A stretch of 64,000 nucleotides of DNA from the NCBI GenBank assembly GCA_002278935.1, contig NCJL01000008.1:62001-126000 (forward strand), in the 5' to 3' direction. Shown piece by piece: positions 49,785 to 61,693 of the stretch (positions within the stretch are counted from its first letter, which is position 1; each line of letters starts with the position of its first letter). Origin of the DNA: Gallionellales bacterium 39-52-133. GTDB taxonomy: Bacteria; Pseudomonadota; Gammaproteobacteria; Burkholderiales; Gallionellaceae. Both the position numbers and the translations under genes were made by a program. The notes under the pieces are model-generated. The model had not been told where the DNA came from. It did not search any database and saw nothing but the letters and a program-made list of their open reading frames with translations.

Positions 49785-51778
49785 ACGGCCTCTCCCTTGA
49801 GCGGCGCTTCTGCTGTCCCTGCATCCAGCATTTTTGCTTTACGGGCATGAATACGATAACGTTTGTCGCTGATGGCAAGGATACCGCCCAAAGCCATCAT
49901 GAAACATCCCCCCCATATCCAGACAATGAAGGGTTTGTGATACACCCGAACTGCCCAAGCACCGTTACTGTCGGGTATTGGTTCTCCAAGGGAAACATAT
50001 AAATCCCGGAAGATACTGCTATCAATTGAAGCCTCAGTCATCGGCATGCCTGACACATTGTAGGTGCGCTTCTCCGGATATAGCTCGGTTACCAGCTTGC
50101 CATTTTGAGTTACTGTTACGCGCCCCTGATAAGCCTGATAGTTAGGCCCCTCGATTTCACGCGTCCCGTCAAATCGAAAGATATAGGAACCCGCCTCAAC
50201 GGTATCGCCAATGTCCATACGCACATCGCGCTCGGTCTCATACCCCTTGACCATCGTCACACCAATGATGAAAGCTGCCACACCAAGGTGCGCCAGTTGC
50301 ATACCGTAATAGCTGGGTGTCTGGGTACGCAAGCGCTTGAGTACGCCGCCTTCGCGGCCACCTGTGCGTTTAATTAAATCTTCAATGACCGTGGTTATGA
50401 GCCACAACGCCAGCAGCAATCCAAGTGCGATCATCGCTGTCCATTTACCCATTACCAGAGGCAAAAGCAACGCAACAATCAAACTGGCGGCCAATGCCCA
50501 GCGTACGCGTACCCACAGGTCAGGCACGCTGGATTGCTTCCAGCGTGCAATTGGACCCAATCCCATCAACAGCACCATAGGCACCATGATGGGTACAAAT
50601 ACGGTGTTGAAATAAGGCGGACCTACCGAGATTTTGCCCAAACCCAGTGCATCAACAAACAGTGGATAGAGTGTGCCTAAAAATACAGAAGCCGCAGCAA
50701 CGGCAAAAAGTACATTATTGGACAATAAAAATGACTCGCGTGAAATCAGGTCAAACTTGCCACCCAGCCCGATTTTTGGTGCACGCCATGCAAATAGCAA
50801 CAGTGAAGTACCAATCACCACGACCAGAAAGGAAAGAATAAATACGCCACGTTTGGGGTCGGTCGCGAATGAATGCACGGAAGTCAGCACACCCGAGCGC
50901 ACCAAGAAAGTACCGAGGAGACTGAGCGAGAATGCGGAAATGGCAAGCAACACTGTCCAGCTCTTGAATGCTCCGCGCTTCTCTGTCACAGCCAGAGAAT
51001 GTATCAGCGCAGTACCCACCAGCCACGGCATAAATGACGCGTTTTCCACCGGATCCCAGAACCACCAGCCGCCCCAGCCCAGCTCGTAATACGCCCACCA
51101 GCTGCCAAGTGCCACACCCATCGTCAGGAATACCCATGCAACAGTAGTCCAAGGTCGCGACCAGCGTGCCCAGCTTGCATCAAGCTTGCCGGATAGCAAC
51201 GCGGACAGCGCGAAAGCAAAGGCTACAGAAAAACCAACATAGCCCATATACAGCATAGGCGGATGAATGATCAGACCAATATCCTGCAGTAGCGGGTTTA
51301 AATCCCTGCCATCCATTGCTGCAGGAAGCAGGCGATCAAACGGATTGGAAGTGAACAGCATAAACAACAGGAAGCCAACCGAGATTAATCCCATCACACC
51401 CAACACACGTGCAACCATTTCATCCGGCAAATGCTTGCTGAAAATAGCAACGGCCAGGGTCCACACACTCAGTATGAAAGCCCAAAGTAAGAGTGAGCCT
51501 TCATGCCCTCCCCACACCGCTGCAAAACGAAAATGTGCGGGTAATTGAGAGTTGGAGTGTTGTGCTACATACAGCACAGAAAAATCATTCACAATAAAAG
51601 CCTGAACCAGACAGGCAAAGGCAATTGCAACAAATAGAAACTGGCCATATGCCAAGGGTCGAGCAGCACTCGTCAATGCTGCGTGATCACGCGCCGCACC
51701 CCATATAGGCAATACACCTTGAACAATTGCCAACACCAGCGCAATGACCAGCGCAAAATTACCAATCTCTGGGATCAT
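49781..51778 (-). CDS. ccmF: Haem lyase subunit CcmF
   Basis: 665 residues, about 15 membrane helices. The WWD-type tryptophan-rich segment (WGGWWFWDPVENASFMPWL) binds haem. It overlaps ccmG by 4 bases and joins haem from CcmE to the apocytochrome. Confidence 0.95.
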   Translation of the reverse strand: MIPEIGNFALVIALVLAIVQGVLPIWGAARDHAALTSAARPLAYGQFLFVAIAFACLVQAFIVNDFSVLYVAQHSNSQLPAHFRFAAVWGGHEGSLLLWAFILSVWTLAVAIFSKHLPDEMVARVLGVMGLISVGFLLFMLFTSNPFDRLLPAAMDGRDLNPLLQDIGLIIHPPMLYMGYVGFSVAFAFALSALLSGKLDASWARWSRPWTTVAWVFLTMGVALGSWWAYYELGWGGWWFWDPVENASFMPWLVGTALIHSLAVTEKRGAFKSWTVLLAISAFSLSLLGTFLVRSGVLTSVHSFATDPKRGVFILSFLVVVIGTSLLLFAWRAPKIGLGGKFDLISRESFLLSNNVLFAVAAASVFLGTLYPLFVDALGLGKISVGPPYFNTVFVPIMVPMVLLMGLGPIARWKQSSVPDLWVRVRWALAASLIVALLLPLVMGKWTAMIALGLLLALWLITTVIEDLIKRTGGREGGVLKRLRTQTPSYYGMQLAHLGVAAFIIGVTMVKGYETERDVRMDIGDTVEAGSYIFRFDGTREIEGPNYQAYQGRVTVTQNGKLVTELYPEKRTYNVSGMPMTEASIDSSIFRDLYVSLGEPIPDSNGAWAVRVYHKPFIVWIWGGCFMMALGGILAISDKRYRIHARKAKMLDAGTAEAPLKGEAV

Positions 51779-51793
51779 CTTGATTATTCCGAA

Positions 51794-52288
51794 TTATTTA
51801 GTGGTAGGTATCTGATATTCCGATGCTGCAGGTTGGGCTTCCGCTGTACCAGATTGCGCCTTTTTGGCCTGATCCAGTGCAGTCAATACTTCTGCGGCAT
51901 TGTAATTTTCATCATGCTTGGCCAGCACTTCATCTGCATAAAAAGTGTTATCAGGCTGCAGCTTGCCATGTACAACCACACCCTTACCTTCCTTGAACAG
52001 GTCAGGAAGAATGCCTTTATAAGTGACCTGCATTGTTTTGGCCGTATCAGTAACATCAAACGTCACGGTCAATCCATCCTGCTGGCGCTTGATGCTTTTT
52101 TCCACTACAAGGCCCCCAATCCGGAAGTTGCGTCCTTGTGGCGCTTCATTGTTATAAACCTGGGTAGGCGTAAAATAAAGGCTTACATTATTCTGCAATG
52201 CGTATAACACCAGACCTACTGCAGCGCTTAAAATTGCCACACCTGCAATGATAAAAACAAATCTTTTTTGACGCGGCTTCATAGTCAT
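51794..52288 (-). CDS. ccmE: Haem chaperone CcmE
   Basis: 164 residues. Membrane anchor at 10-31, beta-barrel domain, and the covalent haem-binding His125 in AKHDENY (Tyr129). The ATG overlaps the end of ccmD. Confidence 0.94.
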   Translation of the reverse strand: MTMKPRQKRFVFIIAGVAILSAAVGLVLYALQNNVSLYFTPTQVYNNEAPQGRNFRIGGLVVEKSIKRQQDGLTVTFDVTDTAKTMQVTYKGILPDLFKEGKGVVVHGKLQPDNTFYADEVLAKHDENYNAAEVLTALDQAKKAQSGTAEAQPAASEYQIPTTK

Positions 52289-52473
52289 TCCATATTTTCT
52301 GCATCACGCATCTGGTTCTCTGCAACGAACTTAAGGCGCAATTGCTGTAAAGTTAATTTTCTTTTATGACGTACCAGTATGATTTCGATCACAAGCACCA
52401 GCAAGGCTGCGCCATATGAACCCCACACATACAGGCCATACCCCTTCATTGCAAAAAATTCTGTCCAGTTCAT
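52285..52473 (-). CDS. ccmD: CcmD
   Basis: 62 residues with one membrane helix (YGAALLVLVIEIILV) and a basic cytoplasmic tail. It stabilises the CcmABC-E complex. Overlaps both neighbours by 4 bases. Confidence 0.9.
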   Translation of the reverse strand: MNWTEFFAMKGYGLYVWGSYGAALLVLVIEIILVRHKRKLTLQQLRLKFVAENQMRDAENME

Positions 52474-53207
52474 TGCTTAACCTCCGCCAAATCGGCCACC
52501 CACTGGGTATTCCGCTCGCGCTCCAGGATAATACTGCGCACACGCATCAGGGCCACAGTAATCACATACAGCCACATTGCCGCCAGCATGGTAAACATGG
52601 CCTGTTGCATCGCAATATGCATGCTTGTGCCACTTAATTTGATTGTTGATCCCTGATGCAGGGTATTCCACCACTGCACTGAAAAATAAATAATTGGCAC
52701 GTTAACTGAGCCTACTATCGCCAGCAATGCACCGGCACGGTCGGCACGACGCGGATCCTCTATCGAAGCCTGCAATGCAATAAAACCGAGATATAAGAAC
52801 AGCAAAATCAGTTCAGACGTCAAGCGCGCATCCCAAACCCACCATGCTCCCCACATGGGCTTGCCCCACAGAGCCCCTGTCCACAGTGAAATAAAAGCAA
52901 ACAGCGCACCGGTGGGCGCCAGTGCAGTAGCCATCATTGACGACAAGCGGGTGTTGAACACAAGTCCAAGCGCAGCATAACCCGCCATGACCAGATAGAT
53001 GATCATGGATAAAATGGATGCAGGAACATGGATAAATATGATGCGATAGGCTTCACTTTGTACGGCATCGGTGGGGGCCACAAAGAAACCGATATACATG
53101 CCCACAAAAAACAATATGGCAGCTGGCCAGGCAAACCAGGGGATCAGCTTACCGGCCAATACGTAGAAAGTACTGGGAGCAGAATATTTAAACCAGTTAA
53201 TAGCCAA
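52470..53207 (-). CDS. ccmC: Haem exporter protein CcmC
   Basis: 245 residues, six membrane helices. GKPMWGAWWVWDARLTSELI is the WWD motif that presents haem to CcmE. Overlaps ccmD by 4 bases. Confidence 0.94.
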   Translation of the reverse strand: MAINWFKYSAPSTFYVLAGKLIPWFAWPAAILFFVGMYIGFFVAPTDAVQSEAYRIIFIHVPASILSMIIYLVMAGYAALGLVFNTRLSSMMATALAPTGALFAFISLWTGALWGKPMWGAWWVWDARLTSELILLFLYLGFIALQASIEDPRRADRAGALLAIVGSVNVPIIYFSVQWWNTLHQGSTIKLSGTSMHIAMQQAMFTMLAAMWLYVITVALMRVRSIILERERNTQWVADLAEVKQ

Positions 53208-53210
53208 TCG

Positions 53211-53894
53211 TTACTCCATTGAAATACGCAAAGCTTGCGCCGCAACCCACGGCGTGAACAAAAGCGACATTAATAAAAAAGCGCCCAACAGTGAAAGATT
53301 GGCAGCCGCGCTCATACCGTCCGTTATTGCTGCTACCGCCCCTGTTCCAAATATCAGCACCGGTATGCACAAGGGCAATACCAGCAAGGAAACCAGTACA
53401 CCGCCACCGCGTAAACCCAGAGTGAGCGCGGCACCGATTGCACCCACCATGCTCAATACCGGCGTGCCCAGCAACAGCGCAACAACCATAATCAACAGCG
53501 CATCTCCAGCCATATCAAACTGCAGCCCCAAGACCGGCGCAATCAATACCAGCGGCAATCCTGACAACATCCAGTGCGCGATAATTTTGCTTAACACCAG
53601 CATCGAAAGTGACTGCGGCACAAGAAGCATTTGCTCCAGCGTTCCATCCAGATAATCCGCCGAAAACATGCGCCCAAGAGATAGCATGGAAGCCAACAGT
53701 GCTGCTACCCACACCACACCTGGGGCCATTTTTCGCAACATTTCAATTTCTGATCCAACTGCAAGAGGAAACAGACTTACAACCATAACAAAGAATATCA
53801 GCGTCGTGAGTACATCCGACCGTCTGCGCATTGCCAGTGTCAAATCACGACTTATTACCAGAGCCATCAGTCCATGCAGCGATAAATTACTCAT
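53211..53894 (-). CDS. ccmB: Haem exporter protein CcmB
   Basis: 227 residues, six membrane helices (GVVWVAALLASMLSLGRMF near the first conserved block). Membrane partner of the CcmA ATPase. Confidence 0.92.
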   Translation of the reverse strand: MSNLSLHGLMALVISRDLTLAMRRRSDVLTTLIFFVMVVSLFPLAVGSEIEMLRKMAPGVVWVAALLASMLSLGRMFSADYLDGTLEQMLLVPQSLSMLVLSKIIAHWMLSGLPLVLIAPVLGLQFDMAGDALLIMVVALLLGTPVLSMVGAIGAALTLGLRGGGVLVSLLVLPLCIPVLIFGTGAVAAITDGMSAAANLSLLGAFLLMSLLFTPWVAAQALRISME

Positions 53895-54520
53895 GACAAC
53901 TGCAAACGCCGGGGTTCCACGCCAGCCACATCCAGAGACTGATGCGTGGTAAAAATAACCATACCCTGATTTGCCAGATGCTCACCTATCACGTCCTGCA
54001 TCAGGACAACTGCACTCACATCCAGAGCTGCAAGTGGTTCGTCCAGAATCCACAGGGGCGCCTTGCTAATCAATAATCGCGCAAGTGCCACCCGACGGCG
54101 CTGGCCTTGAGACAATACCTTTACCGGAAAAGTTTCACGCCCGCGCAAACCCAGACGCCTCAAGGCAGCAATTGCCACGCTGTCGCTCACAGAATTACCC
54201 GCCAGTGCACATGTAATACGAAGATTTTCAAGGGCATTTAGCTCATCCTTAATTGCATTCAAGTGCCCCAGGTAAGCAATATCTGCAAAATATTCCTCAT
54301 CAAGCACACGGATACTCTGCCCCTTCCATCGTATATCTCCCGCCAATGGCTGGATAAATCCGCACAAAGTTCGCAGCAGAGTGGTTTTCCCACTACCATT
54401 CGCTCCTTGCACTTGCAGCAACTCTCCTGCCCTCAATACAAAGTTTATTCCAGCAAATAATTGATGCTCGCCACGCGTGCAGGCCAGGTTAGTCACTTCA
54501 AGCATTGGCACTTCCGGCAT
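53891..54520 (-). CDS. ccmA: ABC transporter ATPase CcmA
   Basis: 209 residues. Walker A GANGSGKTTLLRTL, signature LSQGQRRRVALARLL, Walker B LWILDEPLAALD. An ATG 15 bases in (54505) is also possible. First gene of ccmABCDEFGHI; ATP hydrolysis releases haem-CcmE from CcmC. 54521-54629 holds no gene. Confidence 0.94.
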   Translation of the reverse strand: MPEVPMLEVTNLACTRGEHQLFAGINFVLRAGELLQVQGANGSGKTTLLRTLCGFIQPLAGDIRWKGQSIRVLDEEYFADIAYLGHLNAIKDELNALENLRITCALAGNSVSDSVAIAALRRLGLRGRETFPVKVLSQGQRRRVALARLLISKAPLWILDEPLAALDVSAVVLMQDVIGEHLANQGMVIFTTHQSLDVAGVEPRRLQLS

Positions 54521-54629
54521 TTATTCACTTCAGTCATAGGCACGCGGCACTACTTAAATTATTGACTGAATATTATATACGATTGCTGCATCACCATGCA
54601 TTTCCGCGGTCGCGCCGAAATCACATGAA

Positions 54630-54657
54630 AAAAATGCCACTTTTCAGTGGCATTTTT
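54630..54657 (-). terminator. Intrinsic terminator
   Basis: AAAAATGCCACT / AGTGGCATTTTT with a 4-base loop. It ends the leftward ppiD-tRNA-Asp unit upstream of ccmA. Confidence 0.88.
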
Positions 54658-54691
54658 CTAAATAAAATTCATTTGAAAATTTTATTTGTAT

Positions 54692-54768
54692 TGGCGGAGT
54701 GGACGGGACTCGAACCCGCGACCCCCGGCGTGACAGGCCGGTATTCTAACCAACTGAACTACCACTCC
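54692..54768 (-). tRNA. tRNA-Asp (GTC), copy 1
   Basis: 77 bases including the encoded CCA. The four stems close, anticodon GTC, T-loop TTCGAGT. Identical to copy 2 at 56993-57069. Confidence 0.97.
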
Positions 54769-54774
54769 AATTAA

Positions 54775-56667
54775 TTAGTTTATCTTTTCTTCTGTCACAA
54801 AGGGGACAACTGTAATGCTGGCATGCTGCTTGGTATCGGCAATAAATGCCTGTAACAATTCCTCACCTGTCATCTGGCTCAATTGCTGCATATAGCGCGC
54901 ACGCTTTGACTCATCTATTGATTCGACCTCCTTTACCGAATCAATACGAGCCAGCATATATCCACCCTGCGCACTTTCCATGCCCACATAAGCCGGCAGC
55001 TTGCTTATATCCGCCTTAAAAATCTGGCGTGTAAACTCATTGTCCAGTGCAGTGTGCTGAGATCGCGTAACTGATTGTGCAGCCTTCCAGCCGACGCTAA
55101 CACTGGCACCTTGCTGCAATTGGGATAGAACATTCGATCCCTGCTTGATCGCAAGATCCTGTGCCTGCTGACGCTGCAATTTTTTACGGATGGAGGAAGC
55201 CACCTCGTCCAGGGCAGATACACTTTCCGGCTTATGCTCCAGTATTCTCGCGGCAAGCAATGTATTCGGTGCAATTTCTATGGTGGGTGTATTGCGTTTA
55301 TTCTTGACCACTTCGTCAGAAAATACAGCCTGTAACGCCTTGTCAGTCCACGGCGATACACCAATCTGCCCCTTGCTTAGCCAAGCCACTTGTTGCACAG
55401 GCAGCTTCACCAGCTCAGCCGCCGGTTTGAGCGTGTCGCTTTGCTCATAGACAGTATTACTGAATTTTTCAGCCAGCTCAGCGAAAATATCATTTGCCTT
55501 TTGAGTTCGGAGCTTTTGCACAATTGTGCCTCTCACTTCATTCAATGCCTGAACCTTGCCGCCCTTCACTGCCAATAATTTGATGATATGGAATCCAAAA
55601 TCAGTCTGTACCAGACCACTTACCTCGCCCACGATCAATTTGAATACAGCTTCGTCAAAGGGCTTTACCATCATACCCCGGCCAAACATACCCAAGTCCC
55701 CGCCATTTTCAGCAGAGCCGGGATCCTGGGAGTATTTCCTGGCTAGCTGCGAAAACTGCGCTGGAGCCTCTCTCACCTGTTGCAATATTTGTTCTGCATT
55801 AACCCTGGCTGCCTGTTTTTCGGCATCCGACGCCTTCGCATCAACCGCAATCAGAATATGTGCCGCTTTGCGCAACTCAGGCGTACTGAATTCGGTTTTA
55901 TTTTCTTCGTAATATTTTCTGATTTCAGCATCATCCAGCTTAATCTGGGGCAGCAATGCAGATACCGAGAATATCAAATACTCAACCCGCGCACGCTCTG
56001 GAGTTTGGAATTCTTTCTGATTTTTTTCGTAATACTCTTTTACGGCAGCATCATCGACGGTTACCTGGCCACTAAACAATTCTGGTGAAAGCTGCGCAAC
56101 ACTGACTACGCGCTGCTGCTCGTTCAGGCGAATCAGGTTGTCTGCTCCTGTCCGCGATGCATAGCCGTTCTTGGAATATGCATCAACCAATTGGCGCGTA
56201 CTTAACTCATCCCTCACGCGCGATTCAAACACGACTGGTGTCATGCCCTGAACTTTCAATGCCGTTTCATATTGCTGCTTGTCAAATTTTCCATCTTTCT
56301 GGAAAGCATCGATACCTGCAATAATTTGAGCCAACTGAACATCGCTAAGAGTCAACCCCGCACTGCGCGCTTCTGTACTCAACAAACGCTGGTTAACCAG
56401 GCTGTCCAATATCATGTTTTTAATTTCAGGCTTATCAAACAGGGCTGGATCAAAGTTAGGGCCGGCCTGCTCACGAACTCTCTCCTGCTGCTGACGCACA
56501 GCATTGTCAAATTCTTGCTGGCTTATTTTTTCACCATTTACCGTCGCTGGCGCTCCGCCACCACCTGACTGCCTGTAGGATTCCACACCAAAAAAACCGA
56601 AGGTGATGATAATAAGGATTAATACAACCTGTACTACGCGTTTTTTCTCTTGCACGAAATCAAACAT
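54775..56667 (-). CDS. ppiD: Peptidyl-prolyl isomerase PpiD (SurA_N domain)
   Basis: 630 residues, anchored in the inner membrane by a helix at 12-28 ([17 protein letters not shown]). A SurA-like chaperone region covers about 30-230 and a parvulin domain about 260-365 ([44 protein letters not shown]). Periplasmic folding helper, expected next to lon. Confidence 0.93.
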   Translation of the reverse strand: MFDFVQEKKRVVQVVLILIIITFGFFGVESYRQSGGGGAPATVNGEKISQQEFDNAVRQQQERVREQAGPNFDPALFDKPEIKNMILDSLVNQRLLSTEARSAGLTLSDVQLAQIIAGIDAFQKDGKFDKQQYETALKVQGMTPVVFESRVRDELSTRQLVDAYSKNGYASRTGADNLIRLNEQQRVVSVAQLSPELFSGQVTVDDAAVKEYYEKNQKEFQTPERARVEYLIFSVSALLPQIKLDDAEIRKYYEENKTEFSTPELRKAAHILIAVDAKASDAEKQAARVNAEQILQQVREAPAQFSQLARKYSQDPGSAENGGDLGMFGRGMMVKPFDEAVFKLIVGEVSGLVQTDFGFHIIKLLAVKGGKVQALNEVRGTIVQKLRTQKANDIFAELAEKFSNTVYEQSDTLKPAAELVKLPVQQVAWLSKGQIGVSPWTDKALQAVFSDEVVKNKRNTPTIEIAPNTLLAARILEHKPESVSALDEVASSIRKKLQRQQAQDLAIKQGSNVLSQLQQGASVSVGWKAAQSVTRSQHTALDNEFTRQIFKADISKLPAYVGMESAQGGYMLARIDSVKEVESIDESKRARYMQQLSQMTGEELLQAFIADTKQHASITVVPFVTEEKIN

Positions 56668-56903
56668 AATTATCCTACCTGATGGGTTGGGGTAAATGAA
56701 AAAGGCGAACTTGCGTTCACCTTTATTTAGCAGGCTGGGCGAGATATATCAGTGCCTCAGGAACCTTTTCATGATGCCTGATTTTATTGGGTTTGGCAAT
56801 ATAACAACATCTCTACAGACCGCATAGGCTACACTTGTGCACGCACCTATTCGAACAGTGTTTATCATTATAAATGCAATTAAATTGCCACACTAAAAAT
56901 GAA

Positions 56904-56937
56904 AAAAGGGATTCAGCATTTAAGCTGAATCCCTTTT
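56904..56937 (-). terminator. Intrinsic terminator after the tRNA pair
   Basis: AAAAGGGATTCAGC / GCTGAATCCCTTTT with a 6-base loop, 14 bp of pairing. It ends the leftward tRNA-Val/tRNA-Asp transcript. The region 56668-56903 shows no gene. Confidence 0.9.
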
Positions 56938-56992
56938 AAGTACTACCGCTGTTTTTAACACTAGTTTAAAAAATCAGTCGGCTATACGCATT

Positions 56993-57069
56993 TGGCGGAG
57001 TGGACGGGACTCGAACCCGCGACCCCCGGCGTGACAGGCCGGTATTCTAACCAACTGAACTACCACTCC
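56993..57069 (-). tRNA. tRNA-Asp (GTC), copy 2
   Basis: 77 bases, the same sequence as copy 1, with CCA encoded. It lies 7 bases after tRNA-Val and shares its transcript. Confidence 0.97.
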
Positions 57070-57076
57070 TAATCTT

Positions 57077-57152
57077 TGGTGGGTGATGACGGGATCGAAC
57101 CGCCGACAATCGCCTTGTAAGGGCGGTGCTCTACCAGCTGAGCTAATCACCC
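57077..57152 (-). tRNA. tRNA-Val (TAC)
   Basis: 76 bases; anticodon TAC, T-loop TTCGATC, CCA encoded. Directly after lon in the direction of transcription. Confidence 0.97.
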
Positions 57153-57254
57153 AAAGAAGCCGCGCATTCTACAAGACTTTTTTAAAATACGCCAGCATGT
57201 TTTAAACATATTTCATCAAGCCACATTTTGTCGAAACTTTTTATGGGCCAATGA

Positions 57255-59666
57255 TCAATGTTTAATTGAAGCGGACACCTCGGTTGATTCAGCTATAGCC
57301 GGAATCTGTGATGCAACGGGAGCGACATCAGGCAGAGGTTCAGGCTTTCTTTCCAATGCCATTTCCAATACTTGATCTATCCACTTCACCGGATGAATCT
57401 CAAGTTTATTTTTAATGTTGTCGGGAATCTCAATCAAATCCTTGACGTTTTCCTGGGGGATTAAAACAATTTTAATTCCACCTCGCTGGGCTGCCAGCAG
57501 TTTCTCTTTTAATCCACCGATAGGCAACACCTCACCGCGCAAGGTGATCTCGCCCGTCATTGCCACATCAGCGCGCACAGGAATACCCGTCAGCGCTGAC
57601 ACCATTGCAGTGCAGATACCCGCTCCGGCACTGGGCCCGTCTTTTGGTGTAGCACCCTCAGGCAAGTGAATATGAATATCACTCTTCTCGTAGAAAGTAT
57701 CGGCTATTCCCAGGCTGCGAGCACGGCTCCGAACCACACTCAGCGCCGCCTGGATAGATTCCTGCATTACTTCGCCAAGCTTGCCGGTCGTCGTAATCTT
57801 GCCCTTGCCCGACAATACGGCCGCTTCAATGGTAAGCAATTCACCACCCACTTCAGTCCATGCCAGACCGGTAACCTGGCCAACCTGATTCATCTTTTCG
57901 GCTATCCCGTAGCTGTAGTGACGCACACCAAGATATTTATCCAGATTGCGCGAATTGATCATCACCTTGTTCGCTCGTCCCTTAAGTGCCTGAGCCTTTA
58001 CGACTTTGCGGCAAATCTTGGACAACTCCCGATCAAGCCCGCGCACCCCGGCTTCGCGCACGTAATAACGCAAGATGTCACGGATTGCAGCTTCGGAAAT
58101 ATTGATCTCTTCTTCCTTGAGACCGTTATTCTTAATTGCCTTGGGGATCAGATAACGTGTCGCTATATTGACCTTCTCATCCTCGGTATAGCTCGACACA
58201 TGGATAATCTCCATACGGTCCAGCAATGGGCCGGGGATATTCATGCTGTTTGCGGTAGCCACAAACATTACATCGGACAAGTCGTACTCAACCTCGACAT
58301 AGTGATCCACAAAGGTATGGTTCTGTTCCGGATCGAGCACCTCCAGCAATGCTGAAGACGGATCGCCACGAAAATCCATACCCATCTTGTCCACTTCATC
58401 CAGCAGGAACAAAGGATTCTTCACGCCAACTTTTGACATGTTCTGCAAAATCTTGCCCGGCATGGACCCGATATAGGTACGGCGATGACCGCGAATTTCC
58501 GATTCATCACGCACACCACCCAGCGACATACGCATAAACTTGCGCCCGGTAGCACGCGCAATGGATTGTCCCAAAGAAGTTTTACCAACGCCAGGAGGAC
58601 CCACGAGGCAAAGAATCGGAGCCTTCATTTTGTCGACGCGTTGCTGTACAGCGAGGTACTCGACAATGCGTTCTTTGACCTTTTCCAGGCCATAATGATC
58701 GGCTTCGAGCACGGCTTCGGCCGCTTTCAGATCATTATTGATCTTGGATTTTTTCTTCCATGGCAAACCAACCAGAACATCGATGTAGTTACGCACCACA
58801 GTTGCCTCGGCAGACATGGGCGACATCAGACGCAATTTTTTCAACTCATTCTCGGCTTTGGTACGCGCCTCCTTGGGCATGTGAGCGGCCTTGATCTTCT
58901 TCTCAAGATCTTCAATGTCGGCACCCTCTTCACCGTCGCCCAGCTCTTTCTGGATAGCCTTTACCTGCTCATTCAGGTAATACTCGCGCTGGCTTTTTTC
59001 CATCTGGCGTTTCACGCGACCGCGTATGCGTTTTTCTACCTGCAGTATGTCCAGCTCTGCTTCCAGCAAGCCCAACAAATGCTCAAGACGCTTGCGAACG
59101 TCAAATATTTCAAGCACTTCCTGCTTCTGTTCAAGCTTCAAAGGCAGGTGGGCTGCAATCGTATCCGCCAGACGGCCGGCATCATCGATTCCAGCCAGAG
59201 ATGTCAAGATCTCGGGCGGGATTTTCTTATTTAATTTGACGTATTGGTCAAACTGATTGATCAGCGCGCGACGCATCGCCTCAACTTCAGGGCCATTGCT
59301 CTCATCTACAGGAATCAATTCAATTTCCGCGTCAAAGTGCAATTTATCATCCAGAATATGCAGCACTTTCGCACGCTGAGTGCCTTCCACCAGCACTTTA
59401 ACCGTGCCATCCGGCAGTTTCAGCATTTGCAATATATTGGCAATGCTGCCTATGCGATACATATCCTCAATGGATGGCTCATCTTTGGCAGCAGATTTTT
59501 GTGCGACAAGCACGATGCTTTTTCCTGCTTCCATCGCAGATTCAAGCGCCTTGATGGACTTCGCTCGCCCAACAAACAGGGGAATAACCATGTGCGGGAA
59601 TACCACCACATCACGCAATGGCAACAGCGGAAACAGGCCGGGAGTAGTTATATCGAGTTCAGACAT
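57255..59666 (-). CDS. lon: ATP-dependent protease Lon
   Basis: 803 residues. N-terminal substrate-binding LON domain ([20 protein letters not shown]), AAA module with [12 protein letters not shown] and [10 protein letters not shown], and C-terminal protease domain with Ser in [10 protein letters not shown] and a Lys dyad partner near [10 protein letters not shown]. Degrades damaged and regulatory proteins. Confidence 0.96.
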   Translation of the reverse strand: MSELDITTPGLFPLLPLRDVVVFPHMVIPLFVGRAKSIKALESAMEAGKSIVLVAQKSAAKDEPSIEDMYRIGSIANILQMLKLPDGTVKVLVEGTQRAKVLHILDDKLHFDAEIELIPVDESNGPEVEAMRRALINQFDQYVKLNKKIPPEILTSLAGIDDAGRLADTIAAHLPLKLEQKQEVLEIFDVRKRLEHLLGLLEAELDILQVEKRIRGRVKRQMEKSQREYYLNEQVKAIQKELGDGEEGADIEDLEKKIKAAHMPKEARTKAENELKKLRLMSPMSAEATVVRNYIDVLVGLPWKKKSKINNDLKAAEAVLEADHYGLEKVKERIVEYLAVQQRVDKMKAPILCLVGPPGVGKTSLGQSIARATGRKFMRMSLGGVRDESEIRGHRRTYIGSMPGKILQNMSKVGVKNPLFLLDEVDKMGMDFRGDPSSALLEVLDPEQNHTFVDHYVEVEYDLSDVMFVATANSMNIPGPLLDRMEIIHVSSYTEDEKVNIATRYLIPKAIKNNGLKEEEINISEAAIRDILRYYVREAGVRGLDRELSKICRKVVKAQALKGRANKVMINSRNLDKYLGVRHYSYGIAEKMNQVGQVTGLAWTEVGGELLTIEAAVLSGKGKITTTGKLGEVMQESIQAALSVVRSRARSLGIADTFYEKSDIHIHLPEGATPKDGPSAGAGICTAMVSALTGIPVRADVAMTGEITLRGEVLPIGGLKEKLLAAQRGGIKIVLIPQENVKDLIEIPDNIKNKLEIHPVKWIDQVLEMALERKPEPLPDVAPVASQIPAIAESTEVSASIKH

Positions 59667-59755
59667 GGCAGATCTTCTTTATTAAGTTAATTGTTAAGTA
59701 CCAAAATGGGGGCAACTCAAAAAATATTCAAGCCCCGCGTCTAACGTAATAAATT

Positions 59756-61021
59756 TCAGGCTGCTTTTGTTGTGGCTGCATCAGCATACATCACGATAGG
59801 CTTGATTTCGCCATTCGTGCCGCTTGCATCCAGCACCACCTTGCTTACATTCTCCATGGAAGGCAGGTCAAACATAATATCCAGTAGCGCATGCTCCAGA
59901 ATGGAGCGCAAACCACGTGCTCCGGCTTTCCTGGTCAGGGCTTTCTTCGCAATAGTTTGCAAAACACCTTCGTTAAACTCCAGCTCTACACCTTCCATCG
60001 CAAACAGCTTCTGGTATTGCTTGGTCAGTGCATTCTTGGGCTCGGTCAAAATCTGAATCAATGCAGCCTCATCCAGCTCTTCCAGCGTAGCCACCACTGG
60101 CAAACGCCCGACAAACTCAGGAATCAGGCCAAACTTGATCAGATCTTCCGGTTCCACTTCGCGCAAAACAGCACCAACACTCTTGCGCTCATCGCGATTA
60201 ACTACATTAGCGCCAAATCCAATGCCCGCCTTTTCAGAGCGGTTGCGGATTACCTTTTCCAGCCCGTCAAATGCGCCACCGCAAATGAACAGAATATTAG
60301 TGGTATCAACCTGCAAAAATTCCGTATTCGGATGCTTGCGTCCACCCTGGGGCGGAATCGAGGCCTTCGTTCCCTCGATCAACTTGAGCAATGCCTGCTG
60401 CACGCCTTCACCCGATACGTCACGCGTGATGGAAGGATTGTCAGATTTGCGTGAAATCTTGTCGATTTCATCGATGTATATAATACCGCGCTGTGCCTTC
60501 TCGACATCGTAGTCACACGCCATCAGCAACTTTTGAATGATATTTTCGACATCCTCACCCACGTAACCGGCTTCAGTCAGCGTAGTTGCATCTGCCATCA
60601 CAAATGGCACATTGAGCAGACGGGCCATCGTCTGTGCCAACAGTGTTTTACCCGAGCCGGTTGGACCAAGCAGCAAAATATTACTCTTAGACAGCTCAAC
60701 ACCATCGTTGCTTGTATTTTTCAAGCGTTTGTAATGGTTGTACACTGCCACCGAAAGAATTTTCTTGGCATGCTCTTGCCCGATAACATAATCATCAAGA
60801 TTGGCGCGTATCTCATGCGGCACGGGCAAATCCGACTTCTCCAGCTTGCCGACCTCATCATCGCTTTGCGATTCCTCACGGATAATGTCATTACACAGTG
60901 CAATACACTCGTCGCAAACAAATACAGAAGGCCCCGCAATCAGCTTGCGCACTTCGTGCTGATTTTTCCCGCAAAACGAGCAGTACAACAACTTGTCACT
61001 CTTGTTTTTATCCGACGACAT
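59756..61021 (-). CDS. clpX: Clp protease ATPase subunit ClpX
   Basis: 421 residues. Zinc-binding Cys14, Cys17, Cys36 and Cys39; Walker [13 protein letters not shown]; Walker [18 protein letters not shown] loop to dock ClpP. Unfolds substrates for ClpP. Confidence 0.96.
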   Translation of the reverse strand: MSSDKNKSDKLLYCSFCGKNQHEVRKLIAGPSVFVCDECIALCNDIIREESQSDDEVGKLEKSDLPVPHEIRANLDDYVIGQEHAKKILSVAVYNHYKRLKNTSNDGVELSKSNILLLGPTGSGKTLLAQTMARLLNVPFVMADATTLTEAGYVGEDVENIIQKLLMACDYDVEKAQRGIIYIDEIDKISRKSDNPSITRDVSGEGVQQALLKLIEGTKASIPPQGGRKHPNTEFLQVDTTNILFICGGAFDGLEKVIRNRSEKAGIGFGANVVNRDERKSVGAVLREVEPEDLIKFGLIPEFVGRLPVVATLEELDEAALIQILTEPKNALTKQYQKLFAMEGVELEFNEGVLQTIAKKALTRKAGARGLRSILEHALLDIMFDLPSMENVSKVVLDASGTNGEIKPIVMYADAATTKAA

Positions 61022-61063
61022 TTAAAACCTCACAATTAGTTATCGGCAGCATACCAAAAAAAT

Positions 61064-61693
61064 TTATACCCGCTTCTGTAAAACCTGGTCTATCAAGCCG
61101 TACTCCACTGCCTCATTGGCTGTCAGGAAATTATCACGTTCGCTGTCGCGCGCAATTTCCTCGACCGAGCGTCCGGTATGCTCTGCCATCAGGTTGTACA
61201 AGCGCTCACGCAAACTCAGAATATATTTTGCATGAATCTCGATATCAGTTGCCTGCCCCTGAAAGCCGCCCAGAGGCTGATGAATCATCACTGTAGAATT
61301 GGGCAGCGCAAAGCGCTTGCCCTTGGCACCTGCCTGCAGCAGAAACGCCCCCATCGAAGCAGCCATGCCTATGCACAAGGTTGAAACATTAGGCTTGATG
61401 AATTGCATCGTATCGTAAATTGCCATGCCGGATGAAATCGATCCGCCGGGCGAATTGATATAAAGCGAGATTTCTTTATCCGGATTTTCTGACTCCAGAA
61501 AAAGCAGTTGCGCAACCACTACATTCGCCACCGCATCATTAATCGGCCCCACCAGAAAGATCACACGCTCTTTAAGCAGACGGGAATAAATATCATAGGC
61601 ACGCTCACCACGCCCGCTGGTTTCGATCACCATCGGTATCATGCCCAGATTTTGCGGTTCCATTGCCTGTTGTGGCGTATTGCTATGCATCAT
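61064..61693 (-). CDS. clpP: Clp protease proteolytic subunit ClpP
   Basis: 209 residues. Catalytic triad Ser113 (GMAASMGAF), His138 (MIHQPLGG) and Asp187 (ERDNFL). The ATG overlaps the tig stop by 4 bases. Confidence 0.96.
   Translation of the reverse strand: MMHSNTPQQAMEPQNLGMIPMVIETSGRGERAYDIYSRLLKERVIFLVGPINDAVANVVVAQLLFLESENPDKEISLYINSPGGSISSGMAIYDTMQFIKPNVSTLCIGMAASMGAFLLQAGAKGKRFALPNSTVMIHQPLGGFQGQATDIEIHAKYILSLRERLYNLMAEHTGRSVEEIARDSERDNFLTANEAVEYGLIDQVLQKRV

Noticed and set aside
59667..59755. Terminator between lon and clpX
   Set aside because: The only stem (GGGG...CCCC) has a long loop and no T-run, so no terminator is supported.
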